The notes under the pieces are model-generated. The model was not told the DNA's origin. It searched no databases and saw only the letters and a program-made list of their open reading frames with translations. Below, piece after piece: positions 16,776-25,732 of a DNA stretch of 64,000 bases. Source of the stretch: Phytohabitans sp052068095. GTDB taxonomy: Bacteria; Actinomycetota; Actinomycetes; Mycobacteriales; Micromonosporaceae. The DNA is taken from positions 17,118-81,117 of the forward strand of contig NZ_JBQHDG010000035.1 of assembly GCF_052068095.1 (NCBI RefSeq). The letters run 5' to 3'. A program made the translations under genes and the position numbers. How positions within the stretch are numbered: the stretch's first letter is position 1; the number at the start of each line of letters is the position of its first letter.

Positions 16776-17429
16776 TCAGGCGGGTATGGGCAGCGTGCCG
16801 AGTGCGCGGCCGGCCTCGCGGGCTGCCAGTAGGGCGCCGGCGTGCATCTGCGAGGCCTGCTCGGTGAATGGGTCCAGGGCGGGGTTGACGCCGACGAGGG
16901 TGAACTCCCGCTCGACGACGGACAGGTGGGCGCCCCAGCAGTCGGCGAGGATGCGCCGCAGGTATGGGGTGGAGTGATCCCAGCCCTCCCGCGGGGTGCC
17001 GCCGCCGTATGCGCCGCCGCGGACGGTGGCCAGCACCACCGGCTTGCCGGCCAGGAACGGTGTGCCAGACGCTCGCGGGTCGGTGCAGACGACGTCGATG
17101 TACGTCTTGAAGTGTTGGGAGACACCGTAGTTGTAGAGCGGCACGGCGAACAGGATCGCGTCCGCGGACAGCAGTTCGTCCACCAGCGTCGCGGCGAGTG
17201 TGACGGCGTCCCGCTGTTCGGCGGTGCGTTCCTGCGGTGCGGTCATGCCGGCAGTGACCGCCGCTGCCCAGGCGGTCGCGGGCAGGGTGTCGACGCCGAT
17301 GTGGCGGTGCTCGACCCGGTCGCCCGGGTGGGCGGCGAGCCACTCTTCCTCGACGATGTCCGCGATCTCGCGGCTCGCGGAGCCGTGGGTACGGATGCTG
17401 GCATCCAGCCGGAACAGGGTCACGACCAC
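16776..17429 (-). CDS. azoR: FMN-dependent NADH-azoreductase-like flavoprotein
   Basis: 217 residues, flavodoxin-like fold. The phosphate-binding N-terminus RLDASIRTHGSASREIADI, the flavin-contact segment ILFAVPLYNYGVSQHFKTYI D and LATVRGGAYGG match AzoR-type NADH-azoreductases and related quinone reductases. These carry out two-electron reduction of quinones or azo bonds in the cytoplasm. A GTG start (GTGGTCGTGACC) follows TAGGAG. The gene diverges from a MarR regulator with two near-identical palindromes between them, so control by that regulator is likely. Start position could shift by a codon. Confidence 0.88.
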   Translation of the reverse strand: MVVTLFRLDASIRTHGSASREIADIVEEEWLAAHPGDRVEHRHIGVDTLPATAWAAAVTAGMTAPQERTAEQRDAVTLAATLVDELLSADAILFAVPLYNYGVSQHFKTYIDVVCTDPRASGTPFLAGKPVVLATVRGGAYGGGTPREGWDHSTPYLRRILADCWGAHLSVVEREFTLVGVNPALDPFTEQASQMHAGALLAAREAGRALGTLPIPA

Positions 17430-17439
17430 TCCTAAGGAT

Positions 17440-17491
17440 GAGGTTCAAGCTTGAAGTCGAACCTATCCGATTACACTTCAATCTTGAACCT
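17440..17491. promoter_or_regulatory. Twin palindromic operators between azoreductase and MarR genes
   Basis: AGGTTCAAGCTTGAAGT (from 17440) and ACTTCAATCTTGAACCT (from 17475) are reverse complements of each other with one mismatch, and each is itself palindromic around TTCAA-TTGAA. Centres are about 35 bases apart. This is the size and symmetry of MarR/HxlR-type sites and lies between the two divergent genes. Confidence 0.7.
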
Positions 17492-17542
17492 GGTGCGACA
17501 TGCCTCACTTCACGGCTGAAGTCACGTCGTAGGCTGGGTAGC

Positions 17543-18028
17543 GTGCCGGACGAACCGCGGTGGCTGACCGACTGTGAGCGCGACGCTTGGATCGCCCTGG
17601 CCAAGCTCGTCTTCAACCTGCCCGGCGCGCTCGACGCGCAGCTGCTACGAGACAGCAGGCTGACCCTGTTCGACTACTTCGTGCTCAGCAACCTTTCGAT
17701 GACACCGGGCCGAACACAGCGCCTCAGCGACCTGGCCGGCCACATCGGCAGCTCGCTGTCTCGGCTGTCGAACGTCGTCAAACGCCTGGAGCAGCGGGAC
17801 CTGCTGCGCCGCGAGCCGGACCCGGAAAACCCTCGCTACACCAGGGCCGTACTGACCGACGCCGGGTGGGATGTCGTGGTCGCCGCGGCACCGGGCCACG
17901 TCGCGGCGGTGCGGCGCTACGTCATCGACGGACTCACCGAGCAGCAGGTCAACGTGCTCCGCGACATCGCCTGCCACGTCACCCAACAAATCGACAAGGC
18001 CGCAGAGGAAGGCACACGACGCGGCTAA
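17543..18028 (+). CDS. MarR-family transcriptional regulator
   Basis: 161 residues from the GTG at 17543 (an upstream start would place the operators inside the gene). Winged helix at about residues 50-115: LTLFDYFVLSNLSMTPGRTQ RLSDLAGHIGSSLSRLSNVV KRLE, then the wing REPDPENPRYTRAVLTDAGW. N- and C-terminal helices form the dimer interface. It is divergent from the azoreductase gene and most likely represses it and itself, responding to phenolic or quinone compounds (family knowledge, inferred here). Confidence 0.9.
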   Translation: MPDEPRWLTDCERDAWIALAKLVFNLPGALDAQLLRDSRLTLFDYFVLSNLSMTPGRTQRLSDLAGHIGSSLSRLSNVVKRLEQRDLLRREPDPENPRYTRAVLTDAGWDVVVAAAPGHVAAVRRYVIDGLTEQQVNVLRDIACHVTQQIDKAAEEGTRRG

Positions 18029-18121
18029 CCTCGCCCGGCCACCACACCAAGATCGTGTGCGCGGATAAGTAGCCGCGAGTCGCGGTGGACTGGTCCACCT
18101 CGCAGGGCCGATGATGCAGCG

Positions 18122-18328
18122 ATGAGAGACGTTCCGATCCGCGACGACATGATTCGGCTGGGCCAGTTCCTCAAGCTGGCCGGCGTCATCGAATCGGGTG
18201 GTGAAGCCAAATCCGCCATCGTCGCGGGCGAGGTTGCGGTCAACGGTGAGGCCGAACTGCGTCGGGGGCGGCAGCTCCATCGCGGGGACGTCGTCGAAAT
18301 CGGTGGCGAACGCCTTCAGGTGATCTGA
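18122..18328 (+). CDS. Small S4-domain RNA-binding protein
   Basis: 68 residues that are almost entirely one S4 domain: IRLGQFLKLAGVIESGGEAK followed by SAIVAGEVAVNGEAELRRGRQ and a GDVVEIGG turn. Proteins of this size (YaaA/RlbA type) bind structured RNA, often ribosomal. It starts about 90 bases after the MarR gene on the same strand and may be read from the same transcript. Confidence 0.88.
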   Translation: MRDVPIRDDMIRLGQFLKLAGVIESGGEAKSAIVAGEVAVNGEAELRRGRQLHRGDVVEIGGERLQVI

Positions 18329-18515
18329 CCGCACAACCACGACATCGAGAACTTCAGCGCACTCTCAAGTAGCCGCGATCCGCTCGCTACGTCCTGTGGC
18401 GGAGTCGGGGTTCGCTCGCCGTTGCCCAGCGGGCGATCTGATGGGCAGTGGCGGCGGCCGGGTCCCGGACGCGGAGACCGCGGCCCGAGTCCGGCCAGAA
18501 GTGGTGGCGCAAATC

Positions 18516-18617
18516 ATGAGCTTGGACGGGCGGATGAGCTCTGCGCAGGGCGATGGCCAGGCAGTGTTCCGTGCCGGCGATTTAGCAGTGTTCGACACGT
18601 CTCAACCATTCACGTGG
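18516..18617 (+). pseudogene. Fragment of an AraC-type regulator sensor domain
   Basis: A short frame reads GDGQAVFRAGDLAVFDTSQP FTW, the typical RPGDLALYDT-RPF strand of AraC-binding-like N-terminal domains. It runs on into unrelated sequence and has no helix-turn-helix. The rest of the 420-base gap 18329-18748 is empty. Confidence 0.45.
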
Positions 18618-18748
18618 ATCCGCGATGAGGGAATGCATCCGTGCCCCACCACATGATCAGTGTTCCGCCGCCCCAGGTCCAGCCGTTGCTGTCCCGAGTA
18701 CTCAATCGGACCCGAACGACGTGACGCTCGTCGACCCGCCGGACTCCG

Positions 18749-20368
18749 TCACTGCGTCGTGGCGAAGACGGGATTGGAGTAGAACCACAGGTCTTCCCAG
18801 GGATTGGCCTCGCCGATGACGTCGAGGGCGGGTCCGGCCGGGTCGACACCGGCGCCGAAGTAGCCAGGAGCGCCGCGCTTGCCGTCGGTGCCACGTACCC
18901 GGATGTAGAACGGCCCGTCGACGGCGATCTCGTGGACGAGCTCGACGGTGCCGGCCCGCTTGTCGATGTTCCAGGACTTGACGACCTTGGTATCCGGGGC
19001 GCGGAAGGTGGAGCGGTCGGCGGCGGGTCCGGTGATCCTGCCGACGATCAGGTCGACCCTGGCGAGTACCGGCATCAGTCCGGCGAAGTTGGCATGGGCG
19101 GCCAGGTCGATCCGGATCACCACCTCGGCGGTGCGGCCGGCCCGCGTCTTCAGGGTGCCGCCCATCGGCACTCCGGGCTGGCGCGAGCCGCCTGGGCGAA
19201 GGCGCAGGTCCAGACCGGCGATGAGGTCGCCGAGGCATACCCACATCCGGCCGGCCCGCATGGCCTGCATCACCTGACGGTAGCCGTACCCGGTGGCGCC
19301 AACCCAGGTCTTGTTGTAGGCACCGGGCGGGAAGGAGCTGTACTCGATGATCGGACGGCCGGAGTCGACCGGGTCGGGAAACCGGCCGGTGTTGTTGAAC
19401 GTGTGTCCGTCGCTGTCGTACGGGATGCTGTCGTACCCGGTTTGGTTGAGTGGGTCGACCGGATTCTTGACCCAGTCGCCGCAGCCCTGATGACCGTCGG
19501 ACGTGGTGGTGATCCACCAGGGCTTGCCCTCGGCGAGGAGGCTGTCCCACAGCCCGCCGACGGTGGCCGTCATCCAGTCGAACCCACCCCAGGTGCGGTA
19601 GCTTTCGGCCGGATAGCCGGGGAACGACCAGGTGCCGGGAGCGGAGTCGTACAGGCCGCGTCCGCGTGCCATACCCGGCGCGGGCAGGCCGGCCGCCTGG
19701 TGGCCGGGGGCGCCTTCCATGCCGATGACGATGCCGGGCGCGGCGTCACGCCAGTTGCGGGTCTCCGAAGGGGAGTTGATGCCCAGCCTGGACGGGTGGT
19801 TCGGTAGTACCAGCGCGTCGGCGATCCGGCCGTTGGCCACCGCGTCCTTGAGAAACGTGAGTGCCTGCAGGGCGATGGCCTCGTTCTCCGGGGTGCCGTT
19901 GCGGGTGCCGTTGACCCGGGCGTCATAACGGTCGACGAACTCCTGGAGCAGGGACGCCTCGTTGGGGCCCGGGGCCAGTATCAGCGTGGTGTGCTCACCG
20001 GCGGGGATGTTCCACTCCAGGCCGGTGAAGACCAGGACGTCGTCGCGATATGTCCTTCTCGCCGCGACGATGTCGGCCACGAGCGGCGGAATGCTGTAGG
20101 TGGCGAACGGGACGTTGCCGTGGTCGGTGACGACCAGCCAGTCGAGCCCGTAGGTGGCGGCACGCTCCACCTGGGTGGCGACCGGGTACATGGCGTCGTT
20201 GCTGTACTGGGTGTGGATGTGATGGTCACCGGCCAGCCAGACGTAGCCGTCCCGCGGCTCGCGGGCCCGGGGCGCGCCGGCCGCGGCCGTGCCGTGGCCC
20301 AGGACGGCGCCGGCGCTGGCGAGGCCCGTTCCCACCAGGAAGCCGCGCCGGCCAGTACTCAGGTCCAT
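18749..20368 (-). CDS. Tat-exported PHP-domain metallohydrolase (CehA/McbA-like)
   Basis: 539 residues from the ATG at 20368, preceded by GGAGGA; a longer start is open but lacks sense. The N-terminus has a twin-arginine motif (GRRGFLVGTGLASAGAVLG). The PHP metal-binding motifs are visible: GDHHIHTQYSND, LDWLVVTDHGN, GLEWNIPAGEHTTL, VLPNHPSRLG and TTTSDGHQG. The C-terminal part (about 380-539) is beta-rich. PHP enzymes of this type hydrolyse phosphoesters or related bonds using two or three metal ions; the substrate here is unknown. The gene stands alone. Confidence 0.85.
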   Translation of the reverse strand: MDLSTGRRGFLVGTGLASAGAVLGHGTAAAGAPRAREPRDGYVWLAGDHHIHTQYSNDAMYPVATQVERAATYGLDWLVVTDHGNVPFATYSIPPLVADIVAARRTYRDDVLVFTGLEWNIPAGEHTTLILAPGPNEASLLQEFVDRYDARVNGTRNGTPENEAIALQALTFLKDAVANGRIADALVLPNHPSRLGINSPSETRNWRDAAPGIVIGMEGAPGHQAAGLPAPGMARGRGLYDSAPGTWSFPGYPAESYRTWGGFDWMTATVGGLWDSLLAEGKPWWITTTSDGHQGCGDWVKNPVDPLNQTGYDSIPYDSDGHTFNNTGRFPDPVDSGRPIIEYSSFPPGAYNKTWVGATGYGYRQVMQAMRAGRMWVCLGDLIAGLDLRLRPGGSRQPGVPMGGTLKTRAGRTAEVVIRIDLAAHANFAGLMPVLARVDLIVGRITGPAADRSTFRAPDTKVVKSWNIDKRAGTVELVHEIAVDGPFYIRVRGTDGKRGAPGYFGAGVDPAGPALDVIGEANPWEDLWFYSNPVFATTQ

Positions 20369-20794
20369 CGTTTCCTCCACCCACCCGCACTGAAGATCAC
20401 CGGCGGGGACAGTACCCATCCGTGGCCGATTCCGAAAAGATCTCAGGTTAACGCCGCGAGACGGGGGCGAGTGCCACATCTGAATACCGCCCGCGGCAGC
20501 CGACCGCTCCCAGCTGACCTGTTGCCGCACTTGAGGGACGAACGCACGGCACGAGTCAGCGGCGCCTTGCTCCGGTGATCCCTTTCCAGGAGTGTCCATC
20601 TCATCCGCCCGTGCTCCCAGACCCGTATGCCGACTGTGGCCCTGCTGGCACTCACAAGTGGAGGACGTGTCAGTCAAGATCTACCGACGGATGCGGTCTT
20701 GGGCCAGCCGTGGGTTTCGACGAGTGGCAAGCCACTGGTATCCGCTATGCGAGCCATTTCGGCACGGTATTCTCGAACACGCCTACGGCTTGGC
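20369..20794. other. Gap upstream of the PHP gene
   Basis: About 430 bases with open frames on several strands but no ribosome site plus protein-like frame. It ends at the left end of the mobile element. Confidence 0.4.
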
Positions 20795-20797
20795 TTA

Positions 20798-20829
20798 GAG
20801 AGTGTTGGGTTACCGGCTGATCACGTGAC
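20798..20829 (+). repeat. Left inverted end of the IS5-like element
   Basis: GAGAGTGTTGGGTTACCGGC then TGATCACGTGAC. Matches the right end in 30 of 32 positions. Confidence 0.7.
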
Positions 20830-20898
20830 GCACTGGTTGGGAACGCAGGTGTGGTTCTCTGGCCAGTTCGAGCTGTTCGTCTTGGCTCTCGTTACGCG

Positions 20899-22227
20899 TC
20901 AGATCTGTACGGTGTTCAGTGCCTCGCGGAGGGCGGCGAGCGCTGCCGGGAGTTCCGTCGGGGTCGGTGTTCCCAATGCGATCCGGATTGCGTGTGGGGC
21001 ATGGGTGGTGGTGGCGAACGTGTCGGCGGTGCTGATGCGGATCCCGCGGCGGGAAAGTTCGGCGGCGACCCGGTCCATCCGCTGTTCTGGGTCGATGGCT
21101 AGCCAGGCGAAGTACGACCTGGGGTGGGCGGTCACCGGGAGGTCACCGAGCTGGCGGCGTAGCACGCTCTGATGCTGTTCGGCAGCGTGTCGGCTGGCCG
21201 CCTCGAGCGCGGTGACCGTGCCGTCGCCCAGCCACCGCACCGCGAGGGCGGTGACGAGGCCGGGCAGGCTGGCCATGTTCGCCCGTAGCGCGTGTGCGAT
21301 CACGGGCCGGGCTGGGACGGGTGTGACGAGGATGCCGAAGCGCAGGCCGGCGGCCACGCTCTTGGACAGGCTGGAGACCCAGAAGGTGCGCTCCGGGGCC
21401 AGCGTGACCAGTGGTGGCGGTGCCGGGTGGGCGAGGAATGCGTATGCGGCGTCCTCGATCAGGACCAGGTCGTGGTCGCGGGCGACGGCGACCAGCCGCT
21501 GGCGGGATGACGAGTCGAGAACCCAGCCGAGCGGGTTGTGCAGTGTCGGCATCGTATAGATGGCGCGGATTCGCCGTCGCCGGCACAGCTGCGCCAGCCC
21601 GGCGAGGTCGGGGCCTTCCCCGCCGGCGGGGATGGGTATCAGCTTGAGCCGGTGGGTCTGGGCGATCAGTTTGAACCCGGGATAGGTGAGCGCATCCACC
21701 GCGACCGCGTCCCCGGGGGCCAGCACCGCGCGGGCGACCAGGTCGAGCCCGTGCTGGGCGCCGCCGGTCAGGAAGACCCGGTCCGGGTCGGCGTCGATCC
21801 GGTGAGTGGCCAGGAACGCGGCGGTGACCGCCCGGTCTTGAGGCCGGCCGCCGGGTGGCTGCTGCCGCAGCAGCGCGTCCAGGTCGCCGGCCGCGGCGAG
21901 CTGTCGCAGCGCCGAGCGCAGCAGTCGCGCCCGAGGCGGCGACAGTGGTTGGGTCAATGACAGGTCCGCCCAGACGGTGTCCGCGCCGGGTCCGTACTCG
22001 GCCGGCACCAGCCTCACCGTCTGGTCGCGGACGAAGGTGCCCCGACCGGGTTCACCGACGACCAGACCGATCCGTTTCAGTTCCGCCATCGCCCGGGTGG
22101 CGGTCGCCACCGCGATGCCCCACTGCGCGGCGAGCCGCCGATGGGTGGGCAGCCGCTGCCCCGGTGCCAGATGCCCGTCATGGATCTGTGCCGCGAGCGC
22201 GTTGGCGACTTCCTGGTAGGACCGCAT
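20899..22227 (-). CDS. MocR-type regulator (GntR helix-turn-helix fused to a PLP aminotransferase fold)
   Basis: 442 residues. The GntR winged helix is at residues 1-70 (SYQEVANALAAQIHDGHLAP GQRLPTHRRLAAQWGIAVAT) with the LVVGEPGRGTFVRD wing. Residues 100-440 have the class-I aminotransferase fold: FLTGGAQHGLDLVARAVLAP GDAVAVDALTYPGF, YTMPTLHNPLGW, and the PLP-lysine loop SSLSKSVAAGLRFG. Such proteins usually activate or repress a neighbouring divergent gene in response to PLP or an amino compound. The divergent neighbour is the thioesterase at 22293, with a 22-base inverted repeat between. Located inside the IS5-like element. Confidence 0.9.
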   Translation of the reverse strand: MRSYQEVANALAAQIHDGHLAPGQRLPTHRRLAAQWGIAVATATRAMAELKRIGLVVGEPGRGTFVRDQTVRLVPAEYGPGADTVWADLSLTQPLSPPRARLLRSALRQLAAAGDLDALLRQQPPGGRPQDRAVTAAFLATHRIDADPDRVFLTGGAQHGLDLVARAVLAPGDAVAVDALTYPGFKLIAQTHRLKLIPIPAGGEGPDLAGLAQLCRRRRIRAIYTMPTLHNPLGWVLDSSSRQRLVAVARDHDLVLIEDAAYAFLAHPAPPPLVTLAPERTFWVSSLSKSVAAGLRFGILVTPVPARPVIAHALRANMASLPGLVTALAVRWLGDGTVTALEAASRHAAEQHQSVLRRQLGDLPVTAHPRSYFAWLAIDPEQRMDRVAAELSRRGIRISTADTFATTTHAPHAIRIALGTPTPTELPAALAALREALNTVQI

Positions 22228-22243
22228 GTGGCTGACTGTACCG

Positions 22244-22265
22244 AGGACAATTTCTTGATTGTCCT
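22244..22265. promoter_or_regulatory. Candidate operator of the MocR regulator
   Basis: AGGACAAT, six bases, ATTGTCCT: exact 8-base arms. It lies 17 bases upstream of the regulator start and 28 bases before the thioesterase start. Confidence 0.6.
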
Positions 22266-22292
22266 AACCAGTGGTCCGTAGCGTGCCGTCTC

Positions 22293-22778
22293 ATGATTGT
22301 CAGAGGTCGCCAGCTGCCGGTTCTTGAGCTTCTGCGCCGGCAGATCGCCGGCACCGCCACCGGGACCGAGCAGTGCCGATTCCGTTACCCGACAGCGATT
22401 TCGCGTACCCTCGGCCTCCGGCTGGTCGAGGTCGACCTCGGAACGGCGACGGTGGAGATCGACGCTGATCCGGCGGTCCATGGCAACCAGCAGGGCACCG
22501 TGCACGGGGGCCTGATCGTCGAGCTCGCCGACGCCGCTATCGGCACCGCCCACTCCACCGTCGTCGGCCCTGACGAGACGTTCACCAGCATCGACCTGCG
22601 GGCGGTGTTCCTGCGCCCGGTCTGGCAGGACACGCTGCGCGCCACCGCCCGCCCTGCCCACGCCGGCCGCACCATCACCCACTACACGTGCGAGGTTATC
22701 CGCAGCGACGGCAAGCCTGTTGCCACGATCACGAGCATCATCACCACCCTGCGCGGCGACCAATCCCACGGCCGGTAA
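22293..22778 (+). CDS. PaaI-type hotdog-fold thioesterase
   Basis: 161 residues. The hotdog signature QGTVHGGLIVELADAAIGTA (conserved HGG and acidic Asp) is followed by FTSIDLRAVFLRPVWQDTL and a strand HYTCEVIRSDGKPVATITSI. Members hydrolyse acyl-CoA thioesters in the cytoplasm; the substrate cannot be read from sequence. It diverges from the MocR regulator, which probably controls it. The stop is 22 bases before the transposase remnant, which is on the other strand. Confidence 0.85.
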   Translation: MIVRGRQLPVLELLRRQIAGTATGTEQCRFRYPTAISRTLGLRLVEVDLGTATVEIDADPAVHGNQQGTVHGGLIVELADAAIGTAHSTVVGPDETFTSIDLRAVFLRPVWQDTLRATARPAHAGRTITHYTCEVIRSDGKPVATITSIITTLRGDQSHGR

Positions 22779-22800
22779 GGCGAGCTCATCACAGCCGGTT

Positions 22801-23593
22801 TCAGACGGCCTGCGGTCGGATGTTGCGGTAGCGGGTTTGCTGCCCGGCCAGGCGGGCGGCCATGAGTCGGATCATGGCGAGTTTGACGAAGTCTTCGGCG
22901 TGGGCGATGGTGCGTTCGTGGTCGCGGCACAGCCGCCGGCAGCGGGTCAGCCAGCCGAGAGTGCGCTCGACCACCCAACGGCGGGGTAGGACGTGGAAGC
23001 CTTTGAGGTCATCGTTGCGTCTGACGACTTCCAACCGGATACCGAGTTCGTGGTCGGCCCAGCCGACAAGGCTGGCGTCGACGCTGTTGACGTAGCCGCC
23101 GTCGACCCAGATGAGCCACGCAGATCAGTAGCAAGCCACAGGTGTCCACCAGCAGGTGCCGCTTGCGGCCTCGGGTTCGTTTGCCGGCGTCGTAGCCGAT
23201 CTGCTCACCGCCGCAGGCGGACCGGGCAGTCTGGGAGTCCAAGACCGCCGCGGTTGGTTCCGAATCGCGGCCTTCCGCCCGGCGGACCTGTTCACGCAGA
23301 GCGTGGTGGATCTTGTCTCAGACCCCCAATGCGCTCCAGCGGCGAAACCAGCGGTAGGCCGCGTCCCACGGTGCCAGATCGCGCGGGACCAGCCGCCAGG
23401 CGCATCCGGCCACCAGCACGTACAGGATCGTGTCGATGATCAGCCGGTGACCGTACTTGCGCGGCCGGCCACCACGAGCCGGGTCCCGCTCAGGCAGGAC
23501 AGCCGAGATGACCTGCCACATCTGGTCGGTCAACACGCAGGGGTAGGCTATCCCGGCGCCGTCCCCGCCGACATTCACGTTGTCCACAAACAC
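22801..23593 (-). pseudogene. Decayed IS5-type transposase
   Basis: Three frames are needed. 23593-23318 gives the N-terminal part (YPCVLTDQMWQVISAVLPER to CAWRLVPRDLAPWDAAYRWF RRW). 23242-23100 gives the middle (MDSQTARSACGGEQIGYDAG KRTRGRKRHLLVDTCGLLL), containing one catalytic Asp. 23034-22801 gives the C-terminal part (VLPRRWVVERTLGWLTRCRR, with the catalytic Glu). At least two frameshifts are present, so it is unlikely to be active. Confidence 0.85.
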
Positions 23594-23670
23594 AGGATCT
23601 TGACGGGGACGACGCTCTCATTGGCGCACCAACACGCCCACCACTCCGGTCTTCACCGCCCCAGTGCGAC

Positions 23671-23702
23671 GTCACGTGATCACCCAGTAACCCAACACTC
23701 TC
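23671..23702 (-). repeat. Right inverted end of the IS5-like element
   Basis: On the minus strand reads GAGAGTGTTGGGTTACTGGG then TGATCACGTGAC; lies about 80 bases upstream of the transposase start. Confidence 0.7.
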
Positions 23703-23820
23703 TTAGACGCTTCCATTGCCGGGCGGCTGCTGGCATCCCCGAAAGTGATGAACCGATCGTGTCGCCGGTGTACGTCTCCCGCACGCGGGCGTCGGTGAGG
23801 GAATGCGGCGTCCGCCCAGG

Positions 23821-23997
23821 CCTCGACCCGCAACTCGACCAACTCACCTTCCGCGAACGCGACGTGCTGCGCCTCGTCGCCGCTGGCACACTGACAAGGA
23901 GATCGGTACGCGGCTGGCAAATCTCCGCCCGCACTGTCGAGACCCACATCGCCGCTGTCCTCCGCTAGCTCCAACTCTCCAATCGCCGCGAACTGTG
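23821..23997 (+). pseudogene. Remnant of a LuxR-type regulator C-terminus
   Basis: Joined across frames it reads LTFRERDVLRLVAAG, then TDKEIGTRLA, then ISARTVETHIAAVLR, a stop, and LQLSNRREL. This is the GerE/LuxR helix-turn-helix, broken by two frameshifts and a TAG. No response-regulator part is left. Confidence 0.65.
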
Positions 23998-24195
23998 GGC
24001 TCCACCTGTTCGCGATTTCGGGATCCATCGTTTTGGATCACGAGTCGGTGTTCGTGAGTTTCGGACCAGGGGTGCCGGTAAGAAACGTGTCACCAGCCGC
24101 AGACGACAGTGATCGCACTGGTCAGCGCTACCCGGCGTCCTTCAGGTAATCCCGCTCTCCGGGGTCCGGGGTTGGGTGCGCAAGGATCTCCGGCC

Positions 24196-24324
24196 ATGGC
24201 GCGATCGCTGGATCTCGATGAGCTGGTCGAGCACTGGACGCTGCTGGATGACGAGCGGGACCGGGTCCAGCGCCCGGCGGTCGCCGACGGCGGTCACCTG
24301 GTGAATACCTGCCCAATTGGCTAG
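24196..24324 (+). pseudogene. N-terminal fragment of a Tn3-like/DUF4158 transposase
   Basis: MARSLDLDELVEHWTLLDDE RDRV matches the usual start of DUF4158-type transposases of Tn3-group elements as I remember it. It then departs into unrelated sequence and stops at 24324. Family call from a short string only. Confidence 0.45.
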
Positions 24325-24357
24325 GTTGCCCTCACCTCATCCGATCCTCGCAGGGGA

Positions 24358-25311
24358 GTGGCAGTCGTGCGGCAACAGCGCAAGACCTTCCGGGCGATCG
24401 AGGTCGGCGACGGCGGCGACGGGCGGTGGGCCGCCTACGCCCGGGGCCTGTGGCAGGAGATGGAGGGCCTGCTGACCGAGGAGGGCCGGACTCCGGAGGG
24501 CGCGGATCGTGTTCGGGCGCTGTTCCGTGCGCACATGCCGGAACTGGTCCCGGTTCTGGACCGCCTTGCCGGCCAACTCGACCGGCCCGAGGCGGAAGCC
24601 TTCCTCACCCACGCGGCACTGCGGCCGTTCTCGCAGGGCTGCACCCAGATCGGCAGGAACGGCACTCTCCTGCGCAACTATGACCTACGGCCCGACCAGT
24701 GCGAAGGGACCATCGTCTCCTCCTGCTTCCTGCGCCCCGTGATCGGGATGCAGGACATGCTGTGGGGGCTGCTGGACGGGATGAACGACGCTGGTCTCGC
24801 GGTCTCGCTCACCTGGGGCGGACGTTCCGTCTACGGACGCGGCTTCGCCATTCTCATCCTCGTGCGCTACCTACTGGAGAGGTGCGACACCGTTGATGAG
24901 GCGGTCGACAGGCTGCGGTCCCTACCGGTCGCCGTCCCCCAGAACCTCACCCTTGTCGATCCCAAGAAGGCGATGACGGTGTTCGTGGGGCCGGATATCT
25001 CGCCGACGGTGGCGCCGGACGCCTGCGCCGCCAATCACCAGCACCTGCCGGTGACCGACGAGCAGGAACGGGCCATGCGGACGCAGGAGCGGCTGCGAGC
25101 CATCCGCGCCGCGGGCGCGGATGTGGCGGCGATGCTGAAGCCGCCGCTTTATCGATCCGTCGACGAGCAGGGGTCGAGAACGCTCTACACAGCCCGCTAC
25201 CAGCCCATCGAGGGCCGTGTGACGTACTACTGGCCCGGCGAGTCCTGGCAACAGTCCTTCGGTGACTTCGCGCCCGGATCCCGCACTGTGACCTTGGGCC
25301 GGGCCGGCTGA
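24358..25311 (+). CDS. C45-family autoproteolytic acyltransferase/hydrolase
   Basis: 317 residues from a GTG at 24358; a GTG at 24367 fits the GGGGAG site better. The Ntn-hydrolase nucleophile is Cys95 in SQGCTQIGRNG, next to LLRNYDLRP. Later motifs GLLDGMNDAGLAVSLTWGG, the LVDPKKAMTVFVGP strand and ACAANHQHLP are those of penicillin acyltransferase-like C45 proteins. These self-cleave before Cys and then hydrolyse or transfer acyl groups on amides. It has no signal peptide. It lies among transposase remnants, which suggests acquisition by transfer. Confidence 0.85.
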   Translation: MAVVRQQRKTFRAIEVGDGGDGRWAAYARGLWQEMEGLLTEEGRTPEGADRVRALFRAHMPELVPVLDRLAGQLDRPEAEAFLTHAALRPFSQGCTQIGRNGTLLRNYDLRPDQCEGTIVSSCFLRPVIGMQDMLWGLLDGMNDAGLAVSLTWGGRSVYGRGFAILILVRYLLERCDTVDEAVDRLRSLPVAVPQNLTLVDPKKAMTVFVGPDISPTVAPDACAANHQHLPVTDEQERAMRTQERLRAIRAAGADVAAMLKPPLYRSVDEQGSRTLYTARYQPIEGRVTYYWPGESWQQSFGDFAPGSRTVTLGRAG

Positions 25312-25585
25312 GAGGCTTTCCGCCCGCGACATCTGGGTCGACCTCGGCCTGCTCACTCTGGCCAGAGCCAGATTTGCCCTGGAAGACGGCTGACAGTCCC
25401 GCGACGCACGGGCTTGCTGACATTCCACCGATTGTTGAACGGCTCCACCGCCATTGAGCTGGGGTTTGTTCGCTTGTCCGGGCACACCAGGGTTTCCTGC
25501 CTCGATCGGATGGATTCAATGTTCGCGAGTTTTGGCGCCACCGGCGACGGTGGGAGCATCGGCGGGGTCTGGACGGAGCCCGCCG

Positions 25586-25732
25586 ATGCCGACGTCGAAG
25601 GTTGACCTGTTCGCGGCGATCCGGCGTGACTCCCACGCGGGAATGTCGGGCCGGACGATCGCTCAGAAGTACCAGGTCAGCCGCCGCACGGTCCGCGCCG
25701 CGCTGACGTCGGCCTGGCCGCAGCGGTCGTAG
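25586..25732 (+). pseudogene. N-terminal remnant of an IS21-type transposase
   Basis: 48 residues, ATG to TAG: MPTSKVDLFAAIRRDSHAGM then SGRTIAQKYQVSRRTVRAAL. This is the helix-turn-helix start of IS21-family transposases (VELFEQIRRD...SIRALARRHGVHRRTVRQAL). The integrase core is missing. Confidence 0.65.

Larger units (their letters stand above)
20798..23702. mobile_element. IS5-like element with two passenger genes, 2.9 kb
   Basis: Bounded by 32-base inverted ends (20798-20829 and 23671-23702) that differ at two positions and begin GAGAGTGTTGGG. TTA is directly repeated outside both ends (20795-20797 and 23703-23705). Inside are a MocR-type regulator, a divergent PaaI-type thioesterase, and at the right end a decayed IS5-type transposase reading inward. 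IS1031-type IS5 elements are known, as I recall, for GAG ends and 3-base TNA duplications, which fits. A solo IS next to a chance second end is the alternative. Confidence 0.6.

Noticed and set aside
18396..18656. An 86-codon gene
   Set aside because: Only about 23 residues resemble an AraC sensor domain; the rest is not protein-like, so it is listed as a fragment.
23156..23968. A 270-codon plus-strand frame over the transposase and LuxR remnants
   Set aside because: It crosses the IS end and joins unrelated sequences; only its last 50 residues look real and belong to a LuxR remnant.
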